Assembly: GCA_963747735.1 (NCBI GenBank)
Contig: CAVVGE010000007.1
Location: forward strand, 124,001 to 188,000
DNA: 64,000 nt
Direction: 5' to 3'
From: AP-15 sp963747735
GTDB lineage: Bacteria > Pseudomonadota > Alphaproteobacteria > ATCC43930 > CGMCC-115725
Shown: one piece after another, positions 25,992 through 35,307 of the stretch
Position numbering within the stretch: position 1 is the stretch's first letter
How the letters are laid out: each line of letters opens with the position of its first letter
Notes under the pieces: generated by a model
Told to the model about the DNA's origin: nothing
The model's input: the letters and a program-made list of their open reading frames with translations, nothing else
The model's database searches: none
Position numbers and translations under genes: made by a program

Positions 25992-28437
25992 ATGAAGATG
26001 CGGCGCGCTCTGTTTGGTTTGCTGCTTCCGGTTCTGGCATTTTTCGGCATCGCGGCACGGCCGGCGGGTGCGGCCGACCCGCCCGCCAAATGGACCGTTG
26101 CGTTGATCCACGTCACCTACAGCGATACGATGCCGATCTACGGCCACGCGCAGCTGGTCAAGGCGGCGGCCGAGATGCACAAGTTTTACAATCAAATATC
26201 GTATGGTCAGACCGATCTCGAGGTGAAGACGATCGAGGTCACCTTGAAGCAGCCGCAAGCGTTTTATTTCGCCGCGTGCACGACGACCGACAGCCGCAAT
26301 CCATGCCCGCCGGACCTGACCGCGGATGCGGCGCAAGCGGCGGCGGCCGCCGGTCTCGACTTCAGCGGCATCGACGGCATCAGCGTGCTCAGCACCTTTT
26401 GCTCGCGCGACGTCACCTTTGACCCAGAGACGATTTCGCGACCCGGAGTCAGCGGCACGTTCGGGCATTCCAACGATTTCGAATGCGCCAACCCCGCCCC
26501 CGGCCTTTCCAACGTTTCCTGGGGCGGCTGGTCGCACGAATTCGGCCACCAGCTCGAAGTCGCGGCTTATGGCGGGTTCAACTGGGACAGCGGGCACCCG
26601 TCGGGCTATGCCAGCGGCTACGATCTGATGGACAGCTGCTATCCGTGCGACGCCGGCGGCTACAGCCGCCTCGGCGGGTGCGCTCGCCGAGGGCGGCGAA
26701 CTGGTGTTCGGCGGCTGGCTGAAGACGGCAAATGTGGCGACCGTCGGCGGGCCGCCCGGCCAAACCGTCGTGCTGACGCCGCTCGAGCAAAACTTCACGA
26801 AGACACCTGGTGTCTTCCAAGCGATCAAGGTGCCGATCGCCACCGGCAAATACTATTTGGTCGAGGCGCGCACCCCCAAGCTCTTGGCCGATACATTGCA
26901 GAACAGCGGTGTCGCGCCGCGCGGGATTTACGACGCCGGCGTCAAGATCGTCGAGATCGAAGAATCGGCAGTGCCGCCCGAAACGCCGATCAACGCCTGC
27001 GACACCACAGTGCCGCAAGGCTGCATCCATAACGCCAGCACCGATCCTCGAACTTCGACTTGCTCTTCGACAACGCGGCCCGCCTATTGCTGGCCGTTCG
27101 ATTTGTGGCATGTCGGCGACACCTTCACCAACTCTGCCGAGAACATCAAGATCAAGGTCAGCTCCGCGGTCGGGAACGGCTATGCCGTAACCGTGACGCG
27201 CGGTGTGGCGCCCGGCCATCCCGACCTCTTTATCGTCCCGTGGCTGACCCCACCGATGGACACTTACGAGACCGTCGACATTTGGGTCGACAGCTCGTGC
27301 AACGGCTACGAGAGCGATGTCGGACCAAAGGGTCTGCTTTACGGCCGCCGCGCCGACGGCACCGTGATCGGCAACGGCGACGACCCTTGCGCCAACCACC
27401 CGAACCGCGTCTATGCGAATATCCACAATATCGGCGACGCCACGGCCAGCAACGCGGTCGTGCATTTCCAGGTGTCGAGCCCGCTCGGCGTCGGCGTCAC
27501 CGGCTCATGGAGCGCAATCGGCAGCGTCACAATCCCGAGCCTCGCCGCCGGCGCGACCAAGACCGTGTTTGTCGACTGGACGCCGACCGTCAAGCTCACT
27601 CCGGCCGAAATCAAGGCCGGGGCCTTCAAGTTCCATTCCTGCATCCAGGTGATCATCGATCCGGTCGCCGGCGAGATCGTCACCAGCAACAACCAGGCGC
27701 AGGAGAATTTCGACAATTTCTATGCTGTCCAGTCGCCGAGCCGCAGCTACCCGATGATCCACGGCCAATTCTACGTGGCGCAGACGGGACCGATCGGCAC
27801 GATCGCGCCGGTGTTCCAGACTGTCTATCTGCACACCAAATCGCAGCTTCCGGCCGGCTGGAAATATCGCGTCTTTGGCGGCAAAACCACGCTCACGCTC
27901 GGCGGCAACACGCCCTTCGAAGTAATCCCCGCCGAGATTCAGATCCCCTCGCGCGCGCCGGTCGGGCAATCTTTCGAGCTCAAGGTCCAGGCGCTGAGCG
28001 TGACCGAGCTCAAAAACGATGCGATCCCGCCAAAATCCAAGGTCCGCCGCACGCATCTCGGGATGAGCCAGGTCGGCGGCGTCGTGTTGTCGGCGCGCGG
28101 CGTTCTGCCGTCGGATTTGACCCTCGCCGCGACCGGCGACATCAACGGCACGATCCACGCCAGCGGTGCGCTGACCCCGCACGAAGCGACCGTCGTGGCG
28201 GTCGATTTCGTCGATCCACGCGGCGCCGTCTTTACCCGCTATGCCGTCACCGACAAGGGCGGCAGCTATTCCTGCTCGCTGCCGGCATTCTCCGGCCAAG
28301 CGAGCTGGACGGTGCGCGCCTTTTGGCAGGGAGACCTCGCGCATGCGGGCGTCGTTGCCCCCGAGCAGTCGTTGCTCGTAACGGGAATCCCGGGCGTGGG
28401 ACCGCCACCTGCCTATGCGAAATGTCCGGGGTCATAG
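25992..28437 (+). pseudogene. Secreted M6-like zinc metalloprotease with CARDB-like domain, frameshifted
   Basis: The first frame (25992 on) starts with a signal peptide (1-27, cleavage near PAGA|ADPP) and carries the zinc motif H182-E-F-G-H186 followed by YDLMDSCYP, as in immune-inhibitor-A-type proteases. After Gly229 (about 26678) the homology moves to the next frame, which reads LAEGGELVFGGWLKTANV and continues to 28437. Deleting one G from the GGG at 26676-26678 joins both into a protein of about 814 residues. The second half has many Cys, a CARDB-like segment (VYANIHNIGDATASNAVVHF) and an Ig-like C terminus. It may be a true pseudogene or a sequencing indel. Confidence 0.75.
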
Positions 28438-28495
28438 CCCGGCCCGCCCGAGGTTTTTCGTTGCCGCACGCGCCGAGCGCTGTCATAGGGAACAC

Positions 28496-29680
28496 ATGCT
28501 CAAAGCATCTGCCGGCCTGACCTTGCCGACCTCGATTATCGGGTCGTTGCCGCGGCCTTCCTGGTACACGGCCAACCTCGGTGCCGCAAATTTTCTCGAA
28601 GCGATGATGAATTTGCGCTGGCGCGAGCAATACGAGGACGCGGTCTCGGTCTATCTGCGCGCCCAGGAAATTGCCGGCCTCGACATCGTCACCGATGGCG
28701 ACGCGCATTTCGACGAGCAGATCAGCGGCATGAGCTGGCAAAGCTATCCGCTGACCCATATGGCCGGGTTTTCGGCGACAGCCCAGCCCAGCACCTACCA
28801 AATGGGCGCCACGGGCCAGCCGCGCGGCCACATCCTGCACGATTATCTCGAAGCCCGCGTATTGCCGCGGATCGTCGGCCCGGTCGGCCCCGGCAATCTG
28901 CAATATGCGGCGATGTGGAAGACCGCGCAGCGGCTGACCAAAAAGCCGGTCAAGTTCGGCACCATCCTGCCCGAGCTGCTCGCCGCCTCGGTTGCCGACG
29001 ACTATTACAAAGACCCGGTCGAACGCGTCTGGGCCTTCAGCGAGGCGCTGAACCAGGAATTGCACCAATTGGCCGATGCCGGCTGCCCGGTCATCCAATT
29101 GGAGGAGCCGCAAATCCACATGGTGCCGGTGCGCGGCAAGACCTTTGGCAAGCTCGGCGAAAGCGAGCTCGTCGAATTGTTCAACAACACGGTCAAAGGA
29201 TTGCGCGCCAAGACCGAGCTCTGGTGCCACACCTGCTGGGGCAATCCGGCGCAGCAGCGCATCTTTCGCGACGTGCAGAGCTACCAGCCGACCTTGGCCG
29301 CCCTCGCCCGCGTCGATGCCGACGCGATCACCTTTGAGACCTGCTCGTCCGGCACCGGCGACCTCGCCGCGATCGGTGCGGCGATCCGGGACAAGAAAGT
29401 CGTGATCGGGGTCATCGACCACCACACCTTGCAGGTCGAGCGGCCCGACCAGGTGGCGGACCTGATCCGCGAGGCGCTGAAGCACACCCCGCCCGAGCGC
29501 CTTGTCGTCTCTTCCGATTGCGGCATGGGCCGCGAAGGCATGAGCCGCCGCCACGCCGCCTACAAGATGGTCGCGATGGTGCAGGGCACCAATCTCGTGC
29601 GCCAGGAGCTCGGGCTGCCGCAAGCCGAATGCCTCGCGGCCGACCCGCGCTATTCGCTCGCCACTTCAGCCGCGCATTGA
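28496..29680 (+). CDS. Cobalamin-independent methionine synthase-like (MetE C-terminal) protein
   Basis: 394 residues from ATG 28496. Only the catalytic C-terminal half of MetE is represented. Zinc ligands are readable: H-x-C in LWCHTCWGN and the later Cys in SSDCGMG. The start IIGSLPRPSW and the TDGDAHFDEQ block match short MetE-like proteins found as partners of methyltransferase systems. The methyl donor cannot be told; full-length MetE is about 760 residues. A second, different MetE-like gene lies at 57.0-58.2 kb. A hairpin terminator follows directly. Confidence 0.85.
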   Translation: MLKASAGLTLPTSIIGSLPRPSWYTANLGAANFLEAMMNLRWREQYEDAVSVYLRAQEIAGLDIVTDGDAHFDEQISGMSWQSYPLTHMAGFSATAQPSTYQMGATGQPRGHILHDYLEARVLPRIVGPVGPGNLQYAAMWKTAQRLTKKPVKFGTILPELLAASVADDYYKDPVERVWAFSEALNQELHQLADAGCPVIQLEEPQIHMVPVRGKTFGKLGESELVELFNNTVKGLRAKTELWCHTCWGNPAQQRIFRDVQSYQPTLAALARVDADAITFETCSSGTGDLAAIGAAIRDKKVVIGVIDHHTLQVERPDQVADLIREALKHTPPERLVVSSDCGMGREGMSRRHAAYKMVAMVQGTNLVRQELGLPQAECLAADPRYSLATSAAH

Positions 29681-29689
29681 CGCCGCTCA

Positions 29690-29718
29690 ATCCGGCTGGT
29701 GATCGCCACCAGCCGGAT
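29690..29718 (+). terminator. Hairpin terminator after the MetE-like gene
   Basis: ATCCGGCTGGTG and CACCAGCCGGAT form a perfect 12-bp stem around a 5-base loop, ten bases after the stop codon. It is followed by GTCTCCTTTGC, a weak T tract. It could end transcription from either side. Confidence 0.65.
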
Positions 29719-29785
29719 GTCTCCTTTGCTGCGCCGCCCGGCGGCCTGACGGCAAGCTGAGAAATGCCGGTTGCCACCGTCGTCA

Positions 29786-29840
29786 CCCTTCGAGACGCCG
29801 TCTGCGGCGGCTCCTCAGGACAAGCGGGCGCGTCTCGAAG
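29786..29840. repeat. Palindromic intergenic repeat, CTTCGAGACG family
   Basis: CCTTCGAGACGCC, a small internal palindrome, CTCCTCAGGAC and the closing CGCGTCTCGAAG form one unit. Related copies lie at 53294-53330, 53621-53672 and 55487-55519. Such units are abundant between genes in some alphaproteobacteria. Confidence 0.75.
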
Positions 29841-29848
29841 CCGCTGCT

Positions 29849-30904
29849 TTATCCCCCGGCCAGGCGGTAGCTCAGGAAATCGGCGAGCGAGGGTGGCAGG
29901 TGCAGCAGCGTCGCCAGTTCGTCCGTCTCGAGCGAGACCAGGATCGAGCCCAGCACCGCGGTGAAGGCGCCGAAGAAGACAGCGGTGTTCATCACCTCAT
30001 AATCGCGGTTGATCCATTGCGACAGAAACAGCCGAAAGACCAGAGAGAGCTGGAGGATCGGCGTCACCACCATCAGCGGCGCTACCGCAAGCGATGCGTA
30101 GACAAAAGCCTGGGAAATCGCGACCAATACGGCTGAGGAGAGGAACCACGGCAGGTTTTCGCGCTTCATGCCCTTGATGTCGCCCCAGGAGCGCGGCTTG
30201 AGCAGGACCAGCGCGAAGATCAGCGTCGCCGCCGTATAAGCGAGACAGCCGCCGGCCGCGGTGCTGACGCCCGGCGCGTCGAGAAAGGCCTGGCGGGCCA
30301 TTAACGGTGAGCTGCCATAGCACATCGCTGCGCCAAGGGCGAAGAGGTAGCCCGAGAAGACGCGCGGCTGGAATGCCGGTTCGGGCGCCGGTTCCGGCGA
30401 GGTCGGCGGCTTATGCAATGATATCGTTTGGATCGGCGTCGCCGCCCGCAGCCGCGCCGAGATCTTTTCCCCGCGTTTCTTAGTCCTGCTCTGCGTGACG
30501 AAGGAGCCGCCCAGCATCAATACCGAGCCGATCGTTTGCAGCACGGTAAATCTCTCATGCAGCGTCAGGACTGCAAGCATCATCGCAACAGGCACCTGCA
30601 GCTGGACCACCGGCGCGGCAAGATTGACGCCCATGAGCTGGTTGGACTTGTAGTTGCAGTAGCGGCCGATCACGAAATGCACGATGCCCTGGCCCGCCAG
30701 CCAGGCCAGCGCCACCGCGGAGAATTCCGCCAGCTGGCCCACCTCCCCGAACGCGACAGTCATGACCAGAAAGGAAAGTCCGCCGATCGGCACGGTCATT
30801 GCCATGCCTTGCAGCACGCTGCCCGTCACCACCCCTCTGCGCATCGCCACGTTGTTGAGCGCAAAGGTGAACGCGCCGAGAGCAGCGTAAAGGACACCGG
30901 ACAA
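29849..30904 (-). CDS. DMT/EamA-family membrane transporter
   Basis: 351 residues with about ten membrane helices in two halves of five, the DMT superfamily layout. The halves are separated by a hydrophilic, charged linker (about residues 137-177, TKKRGEKISARL and a Pro-rich stretch). The likely start is TTG 30904, 12 bp after the TPR gene stop; no ATG fits the first helix. Drug/metabolite transporters move varied small molecules, and nothing here fixes the substrate. Confidence 0.78.
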   Translation of the reverse strand: MSGVLYAALGAFTFALNNVAMRRGVVTGSVLQGMAMTVPIGGLSFLVMTVAFGEVGQLAEFSAVALAWLAGQGIVHFVIGRYCNYKSNQLMGVNLAAPVVQLQVPVAMMLAVLTLHERFTVLQTIGSVLMLGGSFVTQSRTKKRGEKISARLRAATPIQTISLHKPPTSPEPAPEPAFQPRVFSGYLFALGAAMCYGSSPLMARQAFLDAPGVSTAAGGCLAYTAATLIFALVLLKPRSWGDIKGMKRENLPWFLSSAVLVAISQAFVYASLAVAPLMVVTPILQLSLVFRLFLSQWINRDYEVMNTAVFFGAFTAVLGSILVSLETDELATLLHLPPSLADFLSYRLAGG

Positions 30905-30915
30905 GAGACTGCCCG

Positions 30916-32220
30916 TCAGTGCAAAGCCGCAACCCCCGCGACCGGGACACTCGAAGGCCCTGGCCGGCGCGCGCCGAGGAGGCGCCGCGCCTGCTCCAGC
31001 CGGTTGGCCTCGAGATAGGCCTTTAACAACGTGAGCTCGATCAGATCGTGCTGCGCGCGGCTGCCACCAATGCGTTCGCTTTCCCCGGCAAGCGGGGCGA
31101 ACGTCTCGATCGCCGCGGCAAAATCGCCATGCTCAAAGGCCGCAAAGCTGCGCGTCAGGGTCGGAAGATAAGCGCCGGACGGGTAACGCCCTTCGCGCGC
31201 CAGCTCTTCCATCTGGCGAGCCCGGAGGTCGAGTGCCGCGTCATCGCCCATGACGGCCTGCGCCAGGATCACGTGCAGGTCGGCGAGCCCGCTGCCCGGC
31301 CGCGGCAGTGCGCCGTTTGCATAGCTGTGCAACGCGCGCCACGCCGCCACATCGCGCTGATGGCCGGCGAGCTCGGACCGCCACAAAAACGCCGCCCCAT
31401 CCGACATTTTCTGTTGCGGCCCGGCACTGTGCCGGTCGAGCGCGATAGCGTCTCGATACAACCGTGACGCGCTGGTCCAGTCGCCGGCCTGGATTTCACA
31501 GAGCGAGAGATGCCAGCTCAGATGGCCGTAGAAAAAGCCCTCGCGCGGATATTCGGCAAGCCACGGGGCGAGAAAGGCGCGCGCCGCCTCCGTCTCGCCG
31601 CTTTCGTAGCAGACATGGGCGAAGCCGTGCGCGCCGTGCGCGTTGTTCGGGTTCGCGGCCAGGGATTGCTCGATCTTCGCCCGCGCCGCAGCGAGCTGCC
31701 CATCCTCGGATAGCCCCATGGCATGGTAGGAAAGGAACCAAAAATCGTCACCGTAATGCGGGGCGAGGCTGTCCATCAGCGCCGCGATCTGGTGCTTCTG
31801 TCCGATGTGGCCGGAGCCGCCGATCAAGCCGTTGGGGTTCGCGCCACTGGCGACGACCAAAGCATCGCGCGGCCATGCCGTCAGATGCGTGTACAATGCG
31901 GAGATGGCGGCATCGGCTCGACCCGCGCACAGCAGCTCGAAGAATGCGATGTGGCTGGCCTCGCGCTCGGACAGACGAGAGGCCGCGTCCTTTGCCGCCG
32001 TCAGGCACGCTCCGGCCTGCATGACATTGCCTTCCCGCATCAGCACTTGGGCCTTCCCGGCGTGGGCCAGGGCAAAACCGGGGTCGGCGGCGATGGCGCG
32101 GTCATAGGCCCGGGCCGCGCCGGGGTAGAACGTCAGCGCCAGATCGCAACCCTCGACGTAGGCGTCCCGCGCCTCGGTAGATGCGGTAGACAGAGCAAGA
32201 CCGTATCGATCTGTCGGCAT
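30916..32220 (-). CDS. Tetratricopeptide-repeat protein (TTC38-like)
   Basis: 434 residues, all helical repeats. It begins with GLALSTASTEARDAYVEGCDL and contains TPR-like units such as RAYDRAIAADPGFALAHAGKAQ and IEQSLAANPNNAHGAHGFAHV. The FLSYHAMGLSEDGQ and HLSWHLSLCEIQAGD blocks match bacterial relatives of the eukaryotic TTC38 protein, whose function is unknown. There is no signal peptide. It is divergent from the lactonase gene and 12 bp ahead of the transporter. Confidence 0.75.
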   Translation of the reverse strand: MPTDRYGLALSTASTEARDAYVEGCDLALTFYPGAARAYDRAIAADPGFALAHAGKAQVLMREGNVMQAGACLTAAKDAASRLSEREASHIAFFELLCAGRADAAISALYTHLTAWPRDALVVASGANPNGLIGGSGHIGQKHQIAALMDSLAPHYGDDFWFLSYHAMGLSEDGQLAAARAKIEQSLAANPNNAHGAHGFAHVCYESGETEAARAFLAPWLAEYPREGFFYGHLSWHLSLCEIQAGDWTSASRLYRDAIALDRHSAGPQQKMSDGAAFLWRSELAGHQRDVAAWRALHSYANGALPRPGSGLADLHVILAQAVMGDDAALDLRARQMEELAREGRYPSGAYLPTLTRSFAAFEHGDFAAAIETFAPLAGESERIGGSRAQHDLIELTLLKAYLEANRLEQARRLLGARRPGPSSVPVAGVAALH

Positions 32221-32426
32221 GAGAGGCCCTCGCCAGCAATTTTCGTGCGGCCTTTATACAGCCCGGGGGGCCGCAGAGCACCGCGATGGATGGCCGTTTC
32301 TGCGACTGGGAAATCGTCGGCGCCGATATGGTAGGGTGCTGCTCTGGCCAGCCACGCAGCGGCTGCCGCGCCGCCGGGCGGGCTCGACGGTCGGCGGATA
32401 GCTTCACTGGAATGGGAGGACGAACA

Positions 32427-33488
32427 ATGCGGGACATGCTGTATGTCGGATTGCAGGGTGACGACAAAATCGCAGTCTTTGCTCTGGACACGGACAGCGG
32501 TGCGCTGACGAAAGAGGCGGATGCAGCGGCGGCGGGCGGCCCATCGGTTGCGGCAATCAGCCCGGACCGCAGCACGCTCTATGTCGGTTGTCGCACAGAG
32601 CCGTCGATCGCGAGCTACCGGATCGACCCCGCAACCGGCGGCCTGTCGCTGCTGGCAACCGCAGCGCAGGCGGATGCACCGACCTTCTTGGCGCCCGATC
32701 GCACCGGTCGCCATATGCTGTGCGCCTATTACCAGGGCGGCTATGTCGCGGTGCATGCGATCGCAGCGGATGGCACCATTGGCGCGGCGGCTGGCGACAA
32801 GCAGGAAACTGCGGTCGGCGCGCATGCGATCGCCGCCGATCCGTCCAACCGCTTCGCCTTTGTGCCTCATATCGCCCGCATCCAGGACAATGTGATGGAG
32901 CCGCCGAAGAACAATCCCGGCCCCAACGTGATCTTGCAGTACCGCTTCAACGCCCAGACCGGTCGGCTGAGCCCGAATACGCCACATCGCGTTGAACAGA
33001 GGGCTCTCGTCGGACCCCGCCACTATATCCATCACCCGAGTCTCGACGTCGTCTACTTCTCGAACGAGCAGGGCTGCAGCGTTGCCGCGTACCGGCTCGA
33101 CCCCGCGAACGGCACCCTCTCTTCGGTGCAAACGATTTCGACCCTGCCCGCCGGCCACAGTGAGCGCACGACCTGCTCACAGATCCACCTCACGCCTTCG
33201 GGACGGTTTCTCTATGTCGGCAATCGCGCGGCCAACGGCAGCAGCATCGCCGCTTTCGCTGTCGATCCGAATTCCGGGCATCTGACCGAGGCTGGGCACA
33301 CGGCAACCGAGGCTGTGCCCAGCGCATTCTGTCTTGATCCGGCAGGGCATTTCCTGTTTGCCGCGGGCACGGCATCGGGTCGTCTGGCGTCGTACCGCAT
33401 CGACCAGCAGAGCGGTGCGCTGACGCCGCTGGCAGTGGAGGAAGTGGGCCGGCGGCCGGCGGCGGTGCTGGCAACCCATCTCGGCTGA
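32427..33488 (+). CDS. Lactonase-type seven-bladed beta-propeller protein
   Basis: 353 residues from ATG 32427, placed 6 bases after GGGAGGA. Repeated blades have the pattern S-x-D-x-(S/T)-x-L-Y-V-G and A-x-Y-R-(I/L)-D-(P/Q)-x-(T/S)-G, as in 6-phosphogluconolactonase (Pgl, YbhE) and muconate-lactonizing enzymes. No signal peptide is present. A role in the oxidative pentose phosphate pathway is possible, but the family also includes other lactonases. Confidence 0.8.
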   Translation: MRDMLYVGLQGDDKIAVFALDTDSGALTKEADAAAAGGPSVAAISPDRSTLYVGCRTEPSIASYRIDPATGGLSLLATAAQADAPTFLAPDRTGRHMLCAYYQGGYVAVHAIAADGTIGAAAGDKQETAVGAHAIAADPSNRFAFVPHIARIQDNVMEPPKNNPGPNVILQYRFNAQTGRLSPNTPHRVEQRALVGPRHYIHHPSLDVVYFSNEQGCSVAAYRLDPANGTLSSVQTISTLPAGHSERTTCSQIHLTPSGRFLYVGNRAANGSSIAAFAVDPNSGHLTEAGHTATEAVPSAFCLDPAGHFLFAAGTASGRLASYRIDQQSGALTPLAVEEVGRRPAAVLATHLG

Positions 33489-33567
33489 GAGAATGTGGAT
33501 GAATTGGCGCCGTGCATGCTTCGCTGTAAGCAAACCAACGGGGGTGCCCCATGCCGCAGGTGAATGA

Positions 33568-33593
33568 CCCCGGCCTGCGCCGGGGCAGGCTCT
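33568..33593. repeat. Palindromic repeat, CCTGCCCC/GGGGCAGG family
   Basis: CCCCGGCCTGCGCCGGGGCA followed by GGCTCT. An identical 26-bp copy lies at 56563-56588 and the reverse complement, with the same core, at 55516-55541. Shorter relatives sit inside two transposase genes. Confidence 0.8.
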
Positions 33594-33639
33594 GAGCCGA
33601 TGCCTCGCCGCTCTCGATCAGGATAACACACTGATCGCA

Positions 33640-33923
33640 GTGATCGAGATGAGCCAATCGAGTTGGCTGATTGCCGGGATTGTCCCCGGCATCGAATGCC
33701 ACAAAGTTCGTGGCCCAGAAGGCCCAGAGGACCGAGAACAACAGCGGCGGATCTTCGGAAGGCTCTCCCAGCGCTTCGGCTTGCCCGATCAACGAGCGTG
33801 CCTGCTCCGCAGCCGCCTTGGTTTCCGTGGCACCATAGCCTTTGACATGCATGAGTGGGGTGATCAGCGCGACCTGAAGCTGATCTGCTCGCGACGCAGC
33901 GCCGCCGTGCCGGGCAGGGCCGC
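33640..33923 (-). pseudogene. Remnant of an adenylate-cyclase/ATPase-type regulator
   Basis: On the minus strand QLQVALITPLMHVKGYGA, then EALGEPSEDPPLLFSVLWAF, resembles the C-terminal helical-repeat part of large class III adenylate cyclase / AAA-ATPase fusion regulators. An upstream frame reads ALRREQI and must shift to join it near 33888, so it is already disrupted. The body of the gene is missing on both sides. Confidence 0.5.
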
Positions 33924-34090
33924 AACATAACGTTCTCGCGGTTGAACGTCTCGTAGTAGTCCGTATCGATCGGCGGGCGCTTGGTGCCGATCGGGTGGTT
34001 GTAGGGCGAAAGCTTCCGCGCGGTCTTCGGCTCCTTCACGATCTCCCGGATCTTGTGGCGGACATATTCGGCGGCGGTATCGGAGGCCGG
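33924..34090 (-). pseudogene. Remnant of a flavin-containing (Baeyer-Villiger-type) monooxygenase
   Basis: The minus strand reads AAEYVRHKIREIVKEPKTAR and then PIGTKRPPIDTDYYETFNRE, the well-conserved block of FMO/Baeyer-Villiger monooxygenases (ARKL-x-P, PIGTKR, D-T-x-Y-(Y/F)-E-(T/A)-F-N). Both ends are lost. It is directly fused to the cyclase-type remnant at about 33924, so a deletion or rearrangement joined two unrelated genes. Confidence 0.6.
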
Positions 34091-34224
34091 TTGAAGCCCG
34101 GGCTGGCCTCGCCGCCGACCTGCGCTATGCGCTCGTCATCGTCGGCTGATTTCGCACCAGCTTCAATCGCCGAGGACGGCCGCCGGCCTAATGGTGGCAG
34201 CCATCCGATATGATCGGCGCCCGC

Positions 34225-35286
34225 CTAACGGATCGCGGCGGTGACGGCCGCGCCCAGGTCCCTGGTGCCGGCGTTGCCGCCGAGGTCGGGGGTGCGGGTG
34301 CCGCCTTCGGCCAAGACCTCGGCGATCGCGCGCTCGACCGCGGCGGCCGCGGCGGTCTCGCCGAAATGCGCCAGCATCATCGCGCCCGACCAGATCTGGC
34401 CGATCGGGTTGGCGACACCGCGACCGGCGATATCCGGGGCGGAGCCGTGCACCGGCTCGAACATCGAGGGGTATTCGCGCTCGGGGTTGATGTTGCCCGA
34501 GGGTGCGATGCCGATCGAGCCGACCACGGCCGGCCCGAGGTCGGAAAGAATATCGCCGAACAAGTTCGAGCCGACGACGACGTCGAACCAGTCCGGGTGG
34601 CGCACAAAATGCGCGGTCAGGATGTCGATGTGGTACTGGTCGGTGCGGATATCGGGATAGTCGCGGGCGACCGCGGCAAAACGCTCGTCCCAATAGGGCA
34701 TCGTATGGATGATGCCGTTCGATTTGGTGGCCGAGGTCACGTGCTTTCCGCGGGTGCGGGCGAGCTCAAAGGCATAGCGCATGATCCGGTCGCAGCCGCG
34801 CCGCGTGAGCACCGTCTGCTGCATCGCCATTTCGTATTCGCTGCCCGAATAGAGACGGCCGCCGATCTCGGAATATTCGCCCTCGTTGTTCTCGCGCACG
34901 ACATAGAAATCGATATCGCCGGGCGCGCGGCCCTTGAGCGGCGATTCGACCCCGGCCAAGAGCCGCACCGGGCGCAGATTGACGTATTGGTGAAAATTGC
35001 GGCGCAGCGGGATCAGCAGGCCCCAAAGCGAGATGTGGTCCGGCACGTCCGGCCGGCCGACGGCACCCAGATAGACGGCGTCGTAGGGGCGCAACTGGTC
35101 GAGCCCGTCTTCCGGCATCATCCGCCCGGTCGCGGCATAGCGGTCGCAGCTCCAGTCGAATTGGCTCCAGCTGAAGCCAAACCCGTATAGGCTCGCGGCC
35201 CGCTCCATCGCGCCCACCCCCTCGGGCATCACCTCGTGCCCGATACCGTCGCCGGCGATCACCGCAACCCGATAGCTTTTTGCCAT
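34225..35286 (-). CDS. Isocitrate/isopropylmalate dehydrogenase family, tartrate dehydrogenase-like
   Basis: 353 residues. The family blocks are clear: AVIAGDGIGHEV, RENNEGEYSEIGG, the substrate/metal region DILTAHFVRHPDWFDVVV, NLFGDILSDLGPAVVGSIG and FEPVHGSAPDIAG. The RENNEGEYS form and the (F/Y)W(S/N)xC DRY-type insertion near residue 45 are typical of tartrate dehydrogenases/decarboxylases (TtuC), which oxidise tartrate or D-malate with NAD and Mn. LeuB would have a different motif. It lies 21 bp after the substrate-binding protein stop on the same strand direction but earlier in transcription. Confidence 0.88.
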   Translation of the reverse strand: MAKSYRVAVIAGDGIGHEVMPEGVGAMERAASLYGFGFSWSQFDWSCDRYAATGRMMPEDGLDQLRPYDAVYLGAVGRPDVPDHISLWGLLIPLRRNFHQYVNLRPVRLLAGVESPLKGRAPGDIDFYVVRENNEGEYSEIGGRLYSGSEYEMAMQQTVLTRRGCDRIMRYAFELARTRGKHVTSATKSNGIIHTMPYWDERFAAVARDYPDIRTDQYHIDILTAHFVRHPDWFDVVVGSNLFGDILSDLGPAVVGSIGIAPSGNINPEREYPSMFEPVHGSAPDIAGRGVANPIGQIWSGAMMLAHFGETAAAAAVERAIAEVLAEGGTRTPDLGGNAGTRDLGAAVTAAIR

Positions 35287-35307
35287 ATCCGTTCTCCGGG
35301 ACCCCTT

